A DNA stretch of 64,000 bases from Thermotogae bacterium (GTDB lineage: Bacteria > Thermotogota > Thermotogae > Petrotogales > Petrotogaceae): NCBI GenBank assembly GCA_024233675.1, contig JACKPH010000002.1, positions 248,001 to 312,000 of the forward strand. The letters run 5' to 3'. Below, one piece after another: positions 26,103 to 34,674 of the stretch (positions are counted from its first letter, which is position 1; each line of letters begins with the position of its first letter). The notes under the pieces were generated by a model, which had not been told where the DNA came from, ran no database searches, and saw only the letters and a program-made list of their open reading frames with translations. The position numbers and the translations under genes were made by a program.

Positions 26103-26975
26103 ATGAATAAAGAACTAATAATCAGTAAATATCCCGAATTTTCAGAAAGTATTTTTGTTGTTAATAATTATGGCTGGACAAATGATGTACTTATTGCAGA
26201 TGAACATATTATTTTCAGATTTCCGAAAAATTCTGAAAGTGCTGAAAATCTTAAAAAAGAAATGTTTTTTCTTCCGAAACTTAAAAATTTATTATCTATT
26301 AATATTCCTGATTTTAAATACTTTTCAGAAGATTCCGGCAGTATTTTCTGCGGTTATGAAATGATTAAGGGAATTTTTCTTGAAAAAGATATTTTTGAAA
26401 GTCTTCCGCATGATGAAAAAATTTCTTTGTGCAATGAAATCGGAATCTTTCTTTCTGAACTTCATTCTTTTCCCGAAAATATATTAAAAAATTATTTTGG
26501 TGAAGATTCCTCGGAATTACAGTTTCTGAAACTAAAAAATGAATTAATAAAAAAAGCCGGTTTTTTGTTCAGTGAAAAAGAAATTAAAAAAATTCATATT
26601 TTTTTCGATTCTTTTATAAATTTAATGAAAAAAAGTAATTATAAAAGTTCTCTTATACACGGTGATCTGAGTTCTGACCATATTTTATACAAAAATAAAA
26701 GACTATCAGGAGTAATTGATTTCGGAGATATGAATTACAGTGATCCTGCCTATGATTTTACAGGACTTTTTCTTTGTTTCGGAGAAAAATATTTTAAATA
26801 TATACTGAATTTTTATTCAGGAATTACTGATGATAATTTTAACGAAAGAATTAAAAAATTTTATATTCCAAAAATTCCTATACATTCTATTTTATACGGT
26901 TTAGAAATTAATGACACAGACTTAGTTAAAAATTCATGTAAAAATTTCAGAATAACTCTTGAAAATATTATTTAA
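26103..26975 (+). CDS. APH-family phosphotransferase
   Basis: A 290-residue kinase-fold protein of the aminoglycoside/choline phosphotransferase family. It shows the N-terminal NNYGWTNDVLIADEHIIFRFPK sequence pattern typical of the APH(2'')-like group (here split over residues 18-38), the catalytic loop HGDLSSDHILY, and the metal-binding IDFGDMNYSDPAYDF. Family members phosphorylate antibiotics or small hydroxyl compounds. Resistance cannot be concluded from the fold alone. It is monocistronic, starting behind AAAAGGAG. Confidence 0.88.
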   Translation: MNKELIISKYPEFSESIFVVNNYGWTNDVLIADEHIIFRFPKNSESAENLKKEMFFLPKLKNLLSINIPDFKYFSEDSGSIFCGYEMIKGIFLEKDIFESLPHDEKISLCNEIGIFLSELHSFPENILKNYFGEDSSELQFLKLKNELIKKAGFLFSEKEIKKIHIFFDSFINLMKKSNYKSSLIHGDLSSDHILYKNKRLSGVIDFGDMNYSDPAYDFTGLFLCFGEKYFKYILNFYSGITDDNFNERIKKFYIPKIPIHSILYGLEINDTDLVKNSCKNFRITLENII

Positions 26976-26979
26976 TTTC

Positions 26980-27008
26980 TTGACATTATTTTTTTACAAT
27001 AGTATAAT
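26980..27008 (+). promoter_or_regulatory. Consensus sigma-70 promoter
   Basis: TTGACA (26980-26985), a 17-base spacer, then TATAAT (27003-27008), 27 bases before the DUF3795 start codon. It is a perfect match to the housekeeping consensus. Confidence 0.88.
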
Positions 27009-27034
27009 TAAGTATACTAAAAGGGGGCTTCCAT

Positions 27035-27322
27035 ATGATAGCATACTGTGGTTTAAACTGTTCTGAATGTGATATTTTTATAGCAACACAGAATAACGAT
27101 AAAGAAAAAATTCTTTCTGTTTTAAAAAAATGGCAGGAAGGAATAGGCCTTGTGTATAATGATTCAGATCTTAACGGTTGCAATGGCTGTAAATCTGATA
27201 TGGTACTTTCTTACTGTTCAAAATGTGATATCAAAGATTGTGCCGTTTCAAAAGATGTTTCAATGTGTTCTGAATGTTCTGATTATAAATGTGAAAGAAT
27301 TAAAAAATTTTACGGTGAATAA
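27035..27322 (+). CDS. DUF3795 cysteine-rich protein
   Basis: A 95-residue protein of DUF3795 with eleven cysteines: YCGLNCSECD at residues 4-13, then GCNGC, YCSKCDIKDC and MCSECSDYKC. The pattern suggests zinc or iron-sulfur binding. The family has no established role. It has its own consensus promoter and is strongly initiated (AAGGGGG before ATG). It is unlinked to the genes on either side. Confidence 0.85.
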   Translation: MIAYCGLNCSECDIFIATQNNDKEKILSVLKKWQEGIGLVYNDSDLNGCNGCKSDMVLSYCSKCDIKDCAVSKDVSMCSECSDYKCERIKKFYGE

Positions 27323-27326
27323 AAAC

Positions 27327-27352
27327 AGAGGACATATTAAATATGTCCTCTT
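27327..27352 (-). terminator. Terminator of MCP gene
   Basis: An 11-bp stem AGAGGACATAT/ATATGTCCTCT (27327-27337 with 27341-27351) with a TTTTTATT run on the minus strand. It lies between convergent genes. Confidence 0.82.
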
Positions 27353-27379
27353 ACAGCCTCATATACGATTTATAGCGAA

Positions 27380-29368
27380 TTATAACATAAATTTGGAAAT
27401 TAATTCTCCGAGCTGATCAGCCATTTTTTTCACTTCTGCCGCTATACCTGAAACTTCTTCCACAAGCGCAGACTGTTCTTCAACTGATGCAGCAACTTCC
27501 TGAGTTCCCGAAGCATTTTCTTCTGCTATAGAAGAAAGGCTTTCGAGTATTCCTACAACTTTATTTTTCTTTTCCTCTATTACTTCTCCCGATTCTGTAA
27601 GTAATTTTATAGTACTGTTTATATTATCTATTGAAGACGATATTCCCTCAAATCTTTCTTCTGTTTCTGTTACCTTGCTGCTTTGCTGTTCTGCTATTGT
27701 ATTCATTTCTTCCATAGTTTTTACGGCATTTCTTGTTTTTCCGGTAAGAATATCCATTATTGAATTTATTTCATCCGTAAATTTGTTTGAATCATCAGCA
27801 AGCTTTCTCAACTGATCGGCAACTACGGCAAAACCTTTTCCTGCTTCTCCTGCTCCTGCTGCTTCTATTGCGGCATTAACAGCAAGGAGATTTGTCTGTT
27901 TTACTATTTCTTTTAATTTTTTTACGGCTGTCTGTATCTGATCGGCACTTTCATTTGTACTGAATATTATTTCTTTTATTTCATCTGTCGATTTAAGATT
28001 TTCTTTGTTTTTTTGTGTGAGCTCTTTTACAGTTTTTATTCCTTCATCTTTTAACGCATTTATGTTTCTTGCATTTTTGTTTAATTCGGAAATATATATC
28101 TGATTTTTATCGAGCAATTTTTCCATTCCTTTCATATCCATAGAACCTGTTTCAGTATTCTGTGCCTGTTCAGAAGAACTGTTAGCTATTTCAGAAACGG
28201 CTTTGGCAACTTCTTCAGAAGATATTGCGGACTGTGCACTTGTCTGTGAAATTTGTTCGGATGTTGAAACAAGTTTTTCAGAAGATTCTTTTGTCTTTTT
28301 TATAAGTTCTGTAAGACTTTCTTCTACTTTTTTTACGCTTTTTGTCATTTTACCTATTTCATCTTTTCTTTTGAGATAACCTGCAGCTTTTGAATCAGCT
28401 GCAAATCTCAGATCATAATTAGCTATTTTTTCTATTACCTTTGAAAGTTCTGTAAAAGGTTCGGCTATTCCGTAGCTTACTTTTAATGTTATAACTGTAC
28501 CCACAATTACTATTATTACTATTACGAGAATAAGTATTTTTATAAGATTACCTACTTCGGATGTTATCTCATTCCTTTCCATAACAACAACTACTACCCA
28601 GGAAGTTCCTTCAACCGGAGAAAATCCCGCAACTTTTTTTATGTTATTGTAAGTATATGAGCCGTATCCGTCTGTTCCTTTTAACATTTTTTCTCTCATA
28701 AGGACTGAAAGATCATCTGTTGATGACTCTTTTAAATGATTTGATTCTGTTTTTACAAGGTCTGTGTTTGGATGTGCTACAACTCTTCCTTCATTGTTTA
28801 TGATATAACCTGTTCCTGTTTTTCTGTAAGTTATATGTGAGGATATATCACTAAAATATATAGCATCTTTTTCACCGATAAATATTTTTTCTGTTTTACC
28901 GTCAGATTTTACAGGTGCATAAAAATATATGTTTATTTCATTATTTTCTACAAATATGTCAGAAGAATCAGAATTTCCTTTTAATGCTTCATTAAAAAAT
29001 TCATAATTTTTAAAAACTTTTTTATTTCCTGTACTGATTTCTGTTTTACCGTTTAAATCAACTATATAAAAATTTTTGTATCCTGCTGTATTTATTTCTG
29101 AATTTAAAAAATCAACTTTTTCCTGTTCAGAAAAATTATTACCGGTGACATAACCGTTTCTTGCAAGTGTTTCAATATAATATATTTCTTTATCTTTTAA
29201 AGAAGATATATATTTTGCTTCTCTTTTTGCAACTGATCTTATATTATCTGAATATAATGATGTAAAACGGTTTTCAACGATAACAACTGAAATAATTCCG
29301 AGTATCACGGTAAGTGCAAGTATAAGTACACCGTAAATTAAAACCAATCTCCACTTTATAGATTTCAA
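27380..29368 (-). CDS. Methyl-accepting chemotaxis protein, altered tip
   Basis: A 662-residue chemoreceptor: TM helix 7-31, a periplasmic double-Cache-type sensor to about 270 (GTGYIINNEGRVVAHP is the typical second-Cache strand), a second TM about 280-300, HAMP to about 355, and the MCP signalling domain to the C terminus. The normally invariant hairpin tip NAAIEAARAGE reads NAAIEAAGAGE (Gly505 for Arg), followed by VADQLRKL instead of VADEIRKL. The TTG start sits behind AAGGGG. It follows the HTH-regulator gene by 14 bases, so the two are co-transcribed. It is closely related to the MCP at 31107-33113. Confidence 0.92.
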   Translation of the reverse strand: MKSIKWRLVLIYGVLILALTVILGIISVVIVENRFTSLYSDNIRSVAKREAKYISSLKDKEIYYIETLARNGYVTGNNFSEQEKVDFLNSEINTAGYKNFYIVDLNGKTEISTGNKKVFKNYEFFNEALKGNSDSSDIFVENNEINIYFYAPVKSDGKTEKIFIGEKDAIYFSDISSHITYRKTGTGYIINNEGRVVAHPNTDLVKTESNHLKESSTDDLSVLMREKMLKGTDGYGSYTYNNIKKVAGFSPVEGTSWVVVVVMERNEITSEVGNLIKILILVIVIIVIVGTVITLKVSYGIAEPFTELSKVIEKIANYDLRFAADSKAAGYLKRKDEIGKMTKSVKKVEESLTELIKKTKESSEKLVSTSEQISQTSAQSAISSEEVAKAVSEIANSSSEQAQNTETGSMDMKGMEKLLDKNQIYISELNKNARNINALKDEGIKTVKELTQKNKENLKSTDEIKEIIFSTNESADQIQTAVKKLKEIVKQTNLLAVNAAIEAAGAGEAGKGFAVVADQLRKLADDSNKFTDEINSIMDILTGKTRNAVKTMEEMNTIAEQQSSKVTETEERFEGISSSIDNINSTIKLLTESGEVIEEKKNKVVGILESLSSIAEENASGTQEVAASVEEQSALVEEVSGIAAEVKKMADQLGELISKFML

Positions 29369-29382
29369 AAAAATCAGCCCCT

Positions 29383-30888
29383 TTATCTGAATAAATAATT
29401 TATTAAATCAGTAAAATTTTTTCTTTCATTTTCTTCAGACATATAATAAGAATTAATTAATGCAGTTTTTTTTATTCCGTATTTTTCAGTATTTATTTTT
29501 TCAAAATACTCAGAATTATTATATATTTCTATATCGAGCTCTTTATATGTTTCAATATTTTTTATTATTTCAACAACTTTTATCTTTTCTTTATATTCAA
29601 GTATAAAAAATTTTTTTATAAAAAATTTAAAATCAATTTTTCTGAATCTTTCAAAAAATGAATTATAAATTTTAAATATACCGTTTATAACAGGAATTTC
29701 ATCTATATATTTTATAAGACATATTTCAAAAGCTGCAATACTATCTTTATCAATGATTATTCTTCCCTTATTCAGAAAAAACATTGTATATCTTATTAAT
29801 GATTCATAGTTCATAGAAAAACTCTTCATAGAAAATAAAAAACTGAAAATTTTAACTTCACTGTATTTTCTGAGATTAATACTTTTTTCTGTTTCATTTA
29901 TTATGCTTTCAATATATTCCCTGAAAAAAATTTGTTTTTTGTATTCAGATTTTACATACGGTAAAAGCATTCTTACAGTATCAGATTTTATAAAATTTGT
30001 TTTTCTGTTAATAATATTTGAAAGAGTTACTCTTGAAACACCTGTCATTTCAGATAATTCTTTTAAAGAGTATTTCCCGTTTATAATTTCGGATAAATCA
30101 AAATCATTGGGATAGCTTCTGGAAGATTTACAAACATAAATATTTTCATTGTTATACATATTAAAAATATATTCATTAAAAAAGAGGACATTTTCGCAGG
30201 GAAAGTCGTAATTTCTCAAAAAAATTTCAAAAATAAAAAAAAACTCTTTTTTTCTTGCAGTGTAGCAGGGTACTATTTCAAGATATTTTTTTAACGGTTT
30301 ATATTTTTTTTTACCTTTATAAATAACATATAAATTTATCATTGAATCAGCGAAAAGATCATAATTTTTTATTTTTAAAGAATCTTTTGAACATTCTGAA
30401 AAATAATTCTGAGCTTTTTTATATTCAAAATTTTTCAAATAAATTAACCCTGAAAATTTTTTTCTGTAAATTTCTTTATAATTACTATTATCAGAGTTCA
30501 TAAACATTTTTGATATTTTTAAATCATGATTTTTAAACTCATATTCTTTTATTATTATTTCACATAGTTCTCTTGCGGGAATAGGTATTTTGGAAATATT
30601 TTTTTTAATATTTTTATATTCAGTTACACCTTTATTTTTGCTAAAATAAAGAAGTGAATGAAGTCTTAGACTTCTCATCAAAAAAAAAACCGAAGAACTC
30701 TTTATATAAAAAGTTCTTTTTGTACATGAGAAAAGTTCTTCGTATTCTTCTTTATAATAAGCTTTTAAAGATTTTATCAACTGAATTATTTCTTCATTTT
30801 CATAAATATTTTCAAGATAGTTAAGGTATGGGGTACTGTAACTTCCGTATTTTATTATGGCATTAACAATTTTGCTTAAAGACGTCAT
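29383..30888 (-). CDS. Helical-repeat protein with central HTH
   Basis: A 501-residue, mostly helical, Lys/Tyr/Phe-rich protein that I cannot assign to a named family. Residues 273-296 (YSLKELSEMTGVSRVTLSNI) form a clear helix-turn-helix of the LacI/Xre style, flanked on both sides by TPR-like helical segments. This arrangement suggests a transcription regulator with protein- or ligand-sensing arms. It is directly upstream of an MCP gene (14-base gap), so it may control or respond to that receptor. It starts at ATG 30888; only a weak site precedes it (GGATGACGGG). No membrane segments are seen. Confidence 0.72.
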   Translation of the reverse strand: MTSLSKIVNAIIKYGSYSTPYLNYLENIYENEEIIQLIKSLKAYYKEEYEELFSCTKRTFYIKSSSVFFLMRSLRLHSLLYFSKNKGVTEYKNIKKNISKIPIPARELCEIIIKEYEFKNHDLKISKMFMNSDNSNYKEIYRKKFSGLIYLKNFEYKKAQNYFSECSKDSLKIKNYDLFADSMINLYVIYKGKKKYKPLKKYLEIVPCYTARKKEFFFIFEIFLRNYDFPCENVLFFNEYIFNMYNNENIYVCKSSRSYPNDFDLSEIINGKYSLKELSEMTGVSRVTLSNIINRKTNFIKSDTVRMLLPYVKSEYKKQIFFREYIESIINETEKSINLRKYSEVKIFSFLFSMKSFSMNYESLIRYTMFFLNKGRIIIDKDSIAAFEICLIKYIDEIPVINGIFKIYNSFFERFRKIDFKFFIKKFFILEYKEKIKVVEIIKNIETYKELDIEIYNNSEYFEKINTEKYGIKKTALINSYYMSEENERKNFTDLINYLFR

Positions 30889-31063
30889 CCCGTCATCCTT
30901 TTTGTATAAAAATATATATAAATACCTCTATAATAATTATATATAATTTTTTATGATATTTTTTTTCTGAATTATTCTATTATAAGCATTATTAAAGTAA
31001 ATAAAATGTAAAAATTATTATTAACTTTACATACTAATTTTTTTAGCCTATATATAGTAAAAA

Positions 31064-31094
31064 ATCCGGATAACTTAAAAAGTTATCCGGATCA
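31064..31094 (-). terminator. Terminator of second MCP gene
   Basis: A 13-bp stem ATCCGGATAACTT/AAGTTATCCGGAT (31064-31076 with 31080-31092) followed on the minus strand by TTTTTT, just past the MCP stop. Confidence 0.88.
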
Positions 31095-31106
31095 AATATT
31101 TTAAAT

Positions 31107-33113
31107 TTATACTTTAAATTTAGATATAATAACTCCTAATTCATCAGCCATGCCTTTAAGCTCCGCTGCTATACCGGAAACTTCTTCAACAAGCGCAGAC
31201 TGTTCTTCAACCGATGCCGATACTTCTTCAGTACTCGAAGCATTTTCTTCTGCTATTGAAGAAAGATTTTCAAGTATTTCAACAACTTTATTTTTCTTTT
31301 CTTCTATTATAGATTCTGATTCTGTAAGTAATTTTATAGTACTGTTTATATTATCTATTGAAGATGATATTCCTTCAAATCTTTCTTCTGTTTCTGTTAC
31401 TTTACTGCTTTGCTGTTCTACAATAATATTCATTTCTTCCATAGTTTTTACGGCATTTCTTGTTTTTCCCGTAAGAGTGTCCATTATTGAATTTATTTCA
31501 TCCGTAAATTTATTTGAATCATCAGCAAGTTTTCTTATTTCTTCTGCAACTACGGCAAAGCCTCTTCCTGCCTCTCCGGCTCTTGCTGCTTCTATTGCCG
31601 CATTAAGCGCAAGGAGGTTTGTCTGCTCTACTATATCTTTTATTTTCTGAACTGCGGACTGTATCTGATCGGCACTTTCATTTGTGCTGAATATTATTTC
31701 TTTTATTTCATTTGTTGATTTTAAATTTTCTTTATTTTTTTCTGTAAGTTCTTTTACGGTTTTTATACCCTCATTTTTTAATGCATTTATATTTCCGGCA
31801 TTTTTATTTAGCTCTGAAATATGAAGCTGAGTTTTATCAAGAAGTTCTTCCATCTCTTTTATATTTACAACACCATTTTCAGTACTCTGAGCCTGTTCCG
31901 AAGAACTGTTAGCAATTTCCGTAACTGCTTTTGCAACTTCTTCTGATGATGTTGCGGACTGAGAACTTGTAAGAGATATATGATCAGCAGCTTCAGTAAC
32001 TTTTGCTGAAGATTCCTTTGTCTGTTTTACTATTTCATTCAGACTTTCTTCAAGAACTTTTATTCCGTTTGTCATTTTACCTATTTCATCTTTTCTTTTT
32101 AGATAATTTGCGGCTTTTGAATTAGTATCAAATCTCAGATCATAATCTGCTATTTTACCTATTACTTTTGAGAGTTCTGTAAAAGGCTCAGAAACCATAG
32201 AACTAATTTTCAATGTTATAAGTGCTCCTACTACCAATGTTCCGAGTATAAGAAATACCAGTATTATTATAAGACTGTTTTTATCTATAACTTCTTTTCT
32301 TTCCATAGTTATTATCATAACCCACGGAGTATTTTTAACAGGAGCATATCCGGCCATCTTCTGCACACCGTTGTAAGTATAAGCTCCGTTTCCTGTTTCT
32401 CCTTTTATCATATGATTCTGCATCATATCCACAAGTTCTTTAAGGCTTGAATTACTTTTTGCATTTTCTATTTCATTTGACTGATTTTTTACAAGATCTA
32501 TGTTTGTATGAGCAATAACAATTCCTTTTGTGTTTATCATATATCCGTACCCTGTTTCTCCGTATGTTGCATTAGCCATTATTTTACTTAAAATTTCAGC
32601 ATTTTTTTCAACTATGAGATATCCTGTTATCTCTCCGGAACTCATGATAGGGGAGGCAAAATATATGAGAGGTTCTTTTTTTGAATTTACAAGAATATCT
32701 GAACTTACAGGTTTACCTTTTAAAAGTTCTTTAAAAAAATCATAATTCTTAAAATTCATACTTTCACTGTTTTTTTCCAGCGTTTTTGCATTTCCTGATT
32801 TATCGGAAATAAAAAACCTGTTATAATCTTTTCTTTTAGCCTCATTTTCAAAAAAATCAGATTCTTCTTCAACAGAAATATCTGATCCGTTTAAAAGATT
32901 AATCTGTGAAAGTGTTTCAACATAAGAAACATTTTCTTCTTTTAGCGCAGCAACATATTTCGCTTCTTTCTCCGCAATACTCTGAATGTTATTCAGTGCT
33001 GTAAGTGTAAGATTCCCCCTTACAATTATCACGGTAGCAACCCCAAGTATCAGCGTAAGCCCGAATATCAGGCCACTGTAAATAAGGACCAATCTCCATT
33101 TTAATGATTTCAC
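31107..33113 (-). CDS. Methyl-accepting chemotaxis protein
   Basis: A 668-residue chemoreceptor with the same architecture as the receptor at 27380-29368: TM near 7-31, a Cache-type periplasmic sensor (GETGYGYMINTKGIVIAHTN), a second TM about 285-305, HAMP and signalling domain. Its hairpin tip LLALNAAIEAARAGEAGRGF is canonical. The two proteins are nearly identical in their C-terminal thirds, so they are recent paralogues whose sensors diverged. GTG is the start, behind AAGGGGAG. A T-rich 255-base leader contains an ATTATG-T-CATAAT inverted repeat (33264-33276). Confidence 0.94.
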   Translation of the reverse strand: MKSLKWRLVLIYSGLIFGLTLILGVATVIIVRGNLTLTALNNIQSIAEKEAKYVAALKEENVSYVETLSQINLLNGSDISVEEESDFFENEAKRKDYNRFFISDKSGNAKTLEKNSESMNFKNYDFFKELLKGKPVSSDILVNSKKEPLIYFASPIMSSGEITGYLIVEKNAEILSKIMANATYGETGYGYMINTKGIVIAHTNIDLVKNQSNEIENAKSNSSLKELVDMMQNHMIKGETGNGAYTYNGVQKMAGYAPVKNTPWVMIITMERKEVIDKNSLIIILVFLILGTLVVGALITLKISSMVSEPFTELSKVIGKIADYDLRFDTNSKAANYLKRKDEIGKMTNGIKVLEESLNEIVKQTKESSAKVTEAADHISLTSSQSATSSEEVAKAVTEIANSSSEQAQSTENGVVNIKEMEELLDKTQLHISELNKNAGNINALKNEGIKTVKELTEKNKENLKSTNEIKEIIFSTNESADQIQSAVQKIKDIVEQTNLLALNAAIEAARAGEAGRGFAVVAEEIRKLADDSNKFTDEINSIMDTLTGKTRNAVKTMEEMNIIVEQQSSKVTETEERFEGISSSIDNINSTIKLLTESESIIEEKKNKVVEILENLSSIAEENASSTEEVSASVEEQSALVEEVSGIAAELKGMADELGVIISKFKV

Positions 33114-33368
33114 AACACTCTACTCCCCTTTATATAATTTTTCAGAAAGATTAACTTTCTGACTAATTTATTTTACTAAGGCTAAATATCTATTAAAAAT
33201 GCTTAATTTTTTAACGTAAATGTTTTATTATCTCATTTGAATTATATATCTCTTTTATTACTTATTATGTCATAATGTTAACAAAACAAATTAGTTTTCT
33301 TAAAATTATATATATTTTTTCTGAAGTTTGATATAAAAATGTTTCTGTTTATATTTTAAAAATAATTT

Positions 33369-33929
33369 TTATTTTATATCTATAAAGGTGCATATTATGT
33401 CACTTCTTTTAACTCCTCGTATTTTAATCTTCTCATCATTTTCCCAAAGCATAAAAGTATCTTTTTCATTTATTTTTAAACCATTTATTTCAGCAGAGCC
33501 TTTAAAAATATATATAAATATCCATGAACTTTTTTTATTTATAATACTGATTTCATTTTCTTCTACTTCTAAATAAACAATTTCTCCCGTAAATCCTTCT
33601 TTTGTCATTGCATTAAAATCTCTTGTTTTCCCTAAACTTATTATATTATCACTTCCGCTGAATCTGTATTCTTTAAATATATCAAGATTTATCTTTTTAC
33701 TTTCATTTATAATCACTATAGGTTTTTCAAGAACCATTAGTGATCTTTTTATGCCCTCTAAGTGTGTAAATTCTGATTTTTCATTTTCTATTAATGCTGT
33801 ACTTATTCTGAATCCGAAATTTCTTTCCGAATAAACAGAATTTTCAGGATATATATATATTTCTGATGTTTTTCCGCCTGACCACTCAGTTGTTTTATAT
33901 TCTTTTTCATTAATTATTTTATACTTCAT
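33369..33929 (-). CDS. HutD/VBF family protein
   Basis: A 186-residue cupin-like protein of the HutD family, recognised from EWSGGKTSEIYIYPENS, the RNFGFRISTALIE segment, and SEFTHLEGIKRSLMVLE. HutD homologues are linked to histidine-use genes in proteobacteria, but no hut gene is near, so the role is open. It starts behind AGGAGGTGATTT. It lies upstream of the second MCP gene in the same direction, with 255 bases between. Confidence 0.88.
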   Translation of the reverse strand: MKYKIINEKEYKTTEWSGGKTSEIYIYPENSVYSERNFGFRISTALIENEKSEFTHLEGIKRSLMVLEKPIVIINESKKINLDIFKEYRFSGSDNIISLGKTRDFNAMTKEGFTGEIVYLEVEENEISIINKKSSWIFIYIFKGSAEINGLKINEKDTFMLWENDEKIKIRGVKRSDIICTFIDIK

Positions 33930-34258
33930 AAATCACCTCCTAATATATTTTATATCAAAAAACGGAGTATACCCCAGATTTTTCAGATAATTTACATTAA
34001 AAAGGCAGTTTTATATATTGACATTAATCTTACTCCATTTTGTATAATTTATATGTATTAAAGATAATAATTATTTTTAATATTTTATTTATTTTATTTA
34101 GTTTTTTATTAATATTTTTTATCTTATTTTATTTTTTTAAAATATTTTTAAATATTTTTAATTTTATACTTGACTTTTTTAATTTTTAGTGTTATAATTT
34201 TTTTATAAATGATGTTGTGTTTTCGCTTTTCGTCCCGATTGATAAAGGAGGGGTTATT
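33930..34258 (+). promoter_or_regulatory. Two promoters for tandem small ORFs
   Basis: This 329-base stretch has no gene. Plus-strand promoters are TTGACA (34018-34023) with TATAAT (34043-34048, 19-base spacer) and, closer, TTGACT (34170-34175) with TATAAT (34193-34198, 17-base spacer). The leader after the second is about 55 bases and ends in AAAGGAGGGG. On the left a palindrome-like GGAGTATACCCC (33964-33975) and an ATATAAAAT element serve the divergent HutD gene. Confidence 0.75.
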
Positions 34259-34366
34259 ATGAAATTTAATTACAATACAAAGAAATGTGTAAGTTATTAT
34301 GAAGGTTTTGACAGAATGTCTTCAGACCTGAAAAGAATTTTTCAGGAAAATATCCGAAAAATTTAA
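34259..34366 (+). CDS. Small protein 1 (35 residues)
   Basis: A 35-codon ORF starting MKFNYNTKKCVSYYEGFD. The evidence for translation is strong: AAAGGAGGGG seven to eight bases before ATG, a near-consensus promoter 60 bases upstream, and a second small ORF that starts 12 bases after the stop with its own AAGGAGG. The protein is basic and hydrophilic with an amphipathic C-terminal half (SSDLKRIFQENIRKI). No family is recognised. Confidence 0.65.
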   Translation: MKFNYNTKKCVSYYEGFDRMSSDLKRIFQENIRKI

Positions 34367-34378
34367 GGAGGTTTTATC

Positions 34379-34474
34379 ATGAAGAAAAATAATAAAATTA
34401 AAAGTTATTCACTTTTTTTAGAAGATCTTAATTCCTATAAAAATATTTTTATAGAGCGCATAAAATATTTATAA
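34379..34474 (+). CDS. Small protein 2 (31 residues)
   Basis: A 31-codon ORF (MKKNNKIKSYSLFLEDLN start). AAGGAGG at 34365-34371 overlaps the stop of the preceding small ORF and lies seven bases before the ATG, which is ideal. The C-terminal half (EDLNSYKNIFIERIKYL) resembles that of small protein 1 (SDLKRIFQENIRKI), so the two look like diverged copies. Like its neighbour, it is basic. Function unknown. Confidence 0.65.
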   Translation: MKKNNKIKSYSLFLEDLNSYKNIFIERIKYL

Positions 34475-34556
34475 ACTTTTACTCTTTTCAATTATTTCTC
34501 TTTATATAAATCTGATCCACTTTAGCAAAACTTCTCGTCCATACTTTTTGTTTCAA

Positions 34557-34581
34557 AACGACTCCTCACCCGGGAGTCGTT
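34557..34581 (+). terminator. Terminator of small-ORF operon
   Basis: A nine-bp stem AACGACTCC/GGAGTCGTT (34557-34565 with 34573-34581) followed by CCTTATTTATT. It lies 82 bases after the second small ORF. Confidence 0.65.
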
Positions 34582-34602
34582 CCTTATTTATTATGTAATA
34601 AA

Positions 34603-34655
34603 ATGTACCCGGTAAAATAGCCAAGAAATAAAAAAGCTATTTACCGGGTATACAT
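34603..34655 (-). terminator. Terminator of third MCP gene
   Basis: A long stem (34603-34621 with 34636-34655, core TACCCGGTAAA-TAGC) 20 bases past the MCP stop, followed by TTTATTA on the minus strand. Confidence 0.75.
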
Positions 34656-34674
34656 TAATTGATACGATTTTTAT

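Noticed and set aside
26103..26975. Antibiotic resistance gene
   Set aside because: The APH fold alone does not show aminoglycoside activity, and no resistance or mobile context is present.
30639..30660. TGCTAAAATAAAGAAGT resembling the flavoprotein promoter near 37840
   Set aside because: It lies inside a coding region and the match is short, so it is treated as chance in AT-rich DNA.
31150..31650. 166-codon plus-strand ORF
   Set aside because: It is Ser-rich and exactly antisense to the coiled-coil signalling domain of an MCP gene, with no ribosome site. The same shadow appears at 34892-35353 and 42011-42205.
33964..33975. GGAGTATACCCC as a third MerR site
   Set aside because: The palindrome resembles the other two, but no -35/-10 pair with 19-base spacing fits it on either strand.
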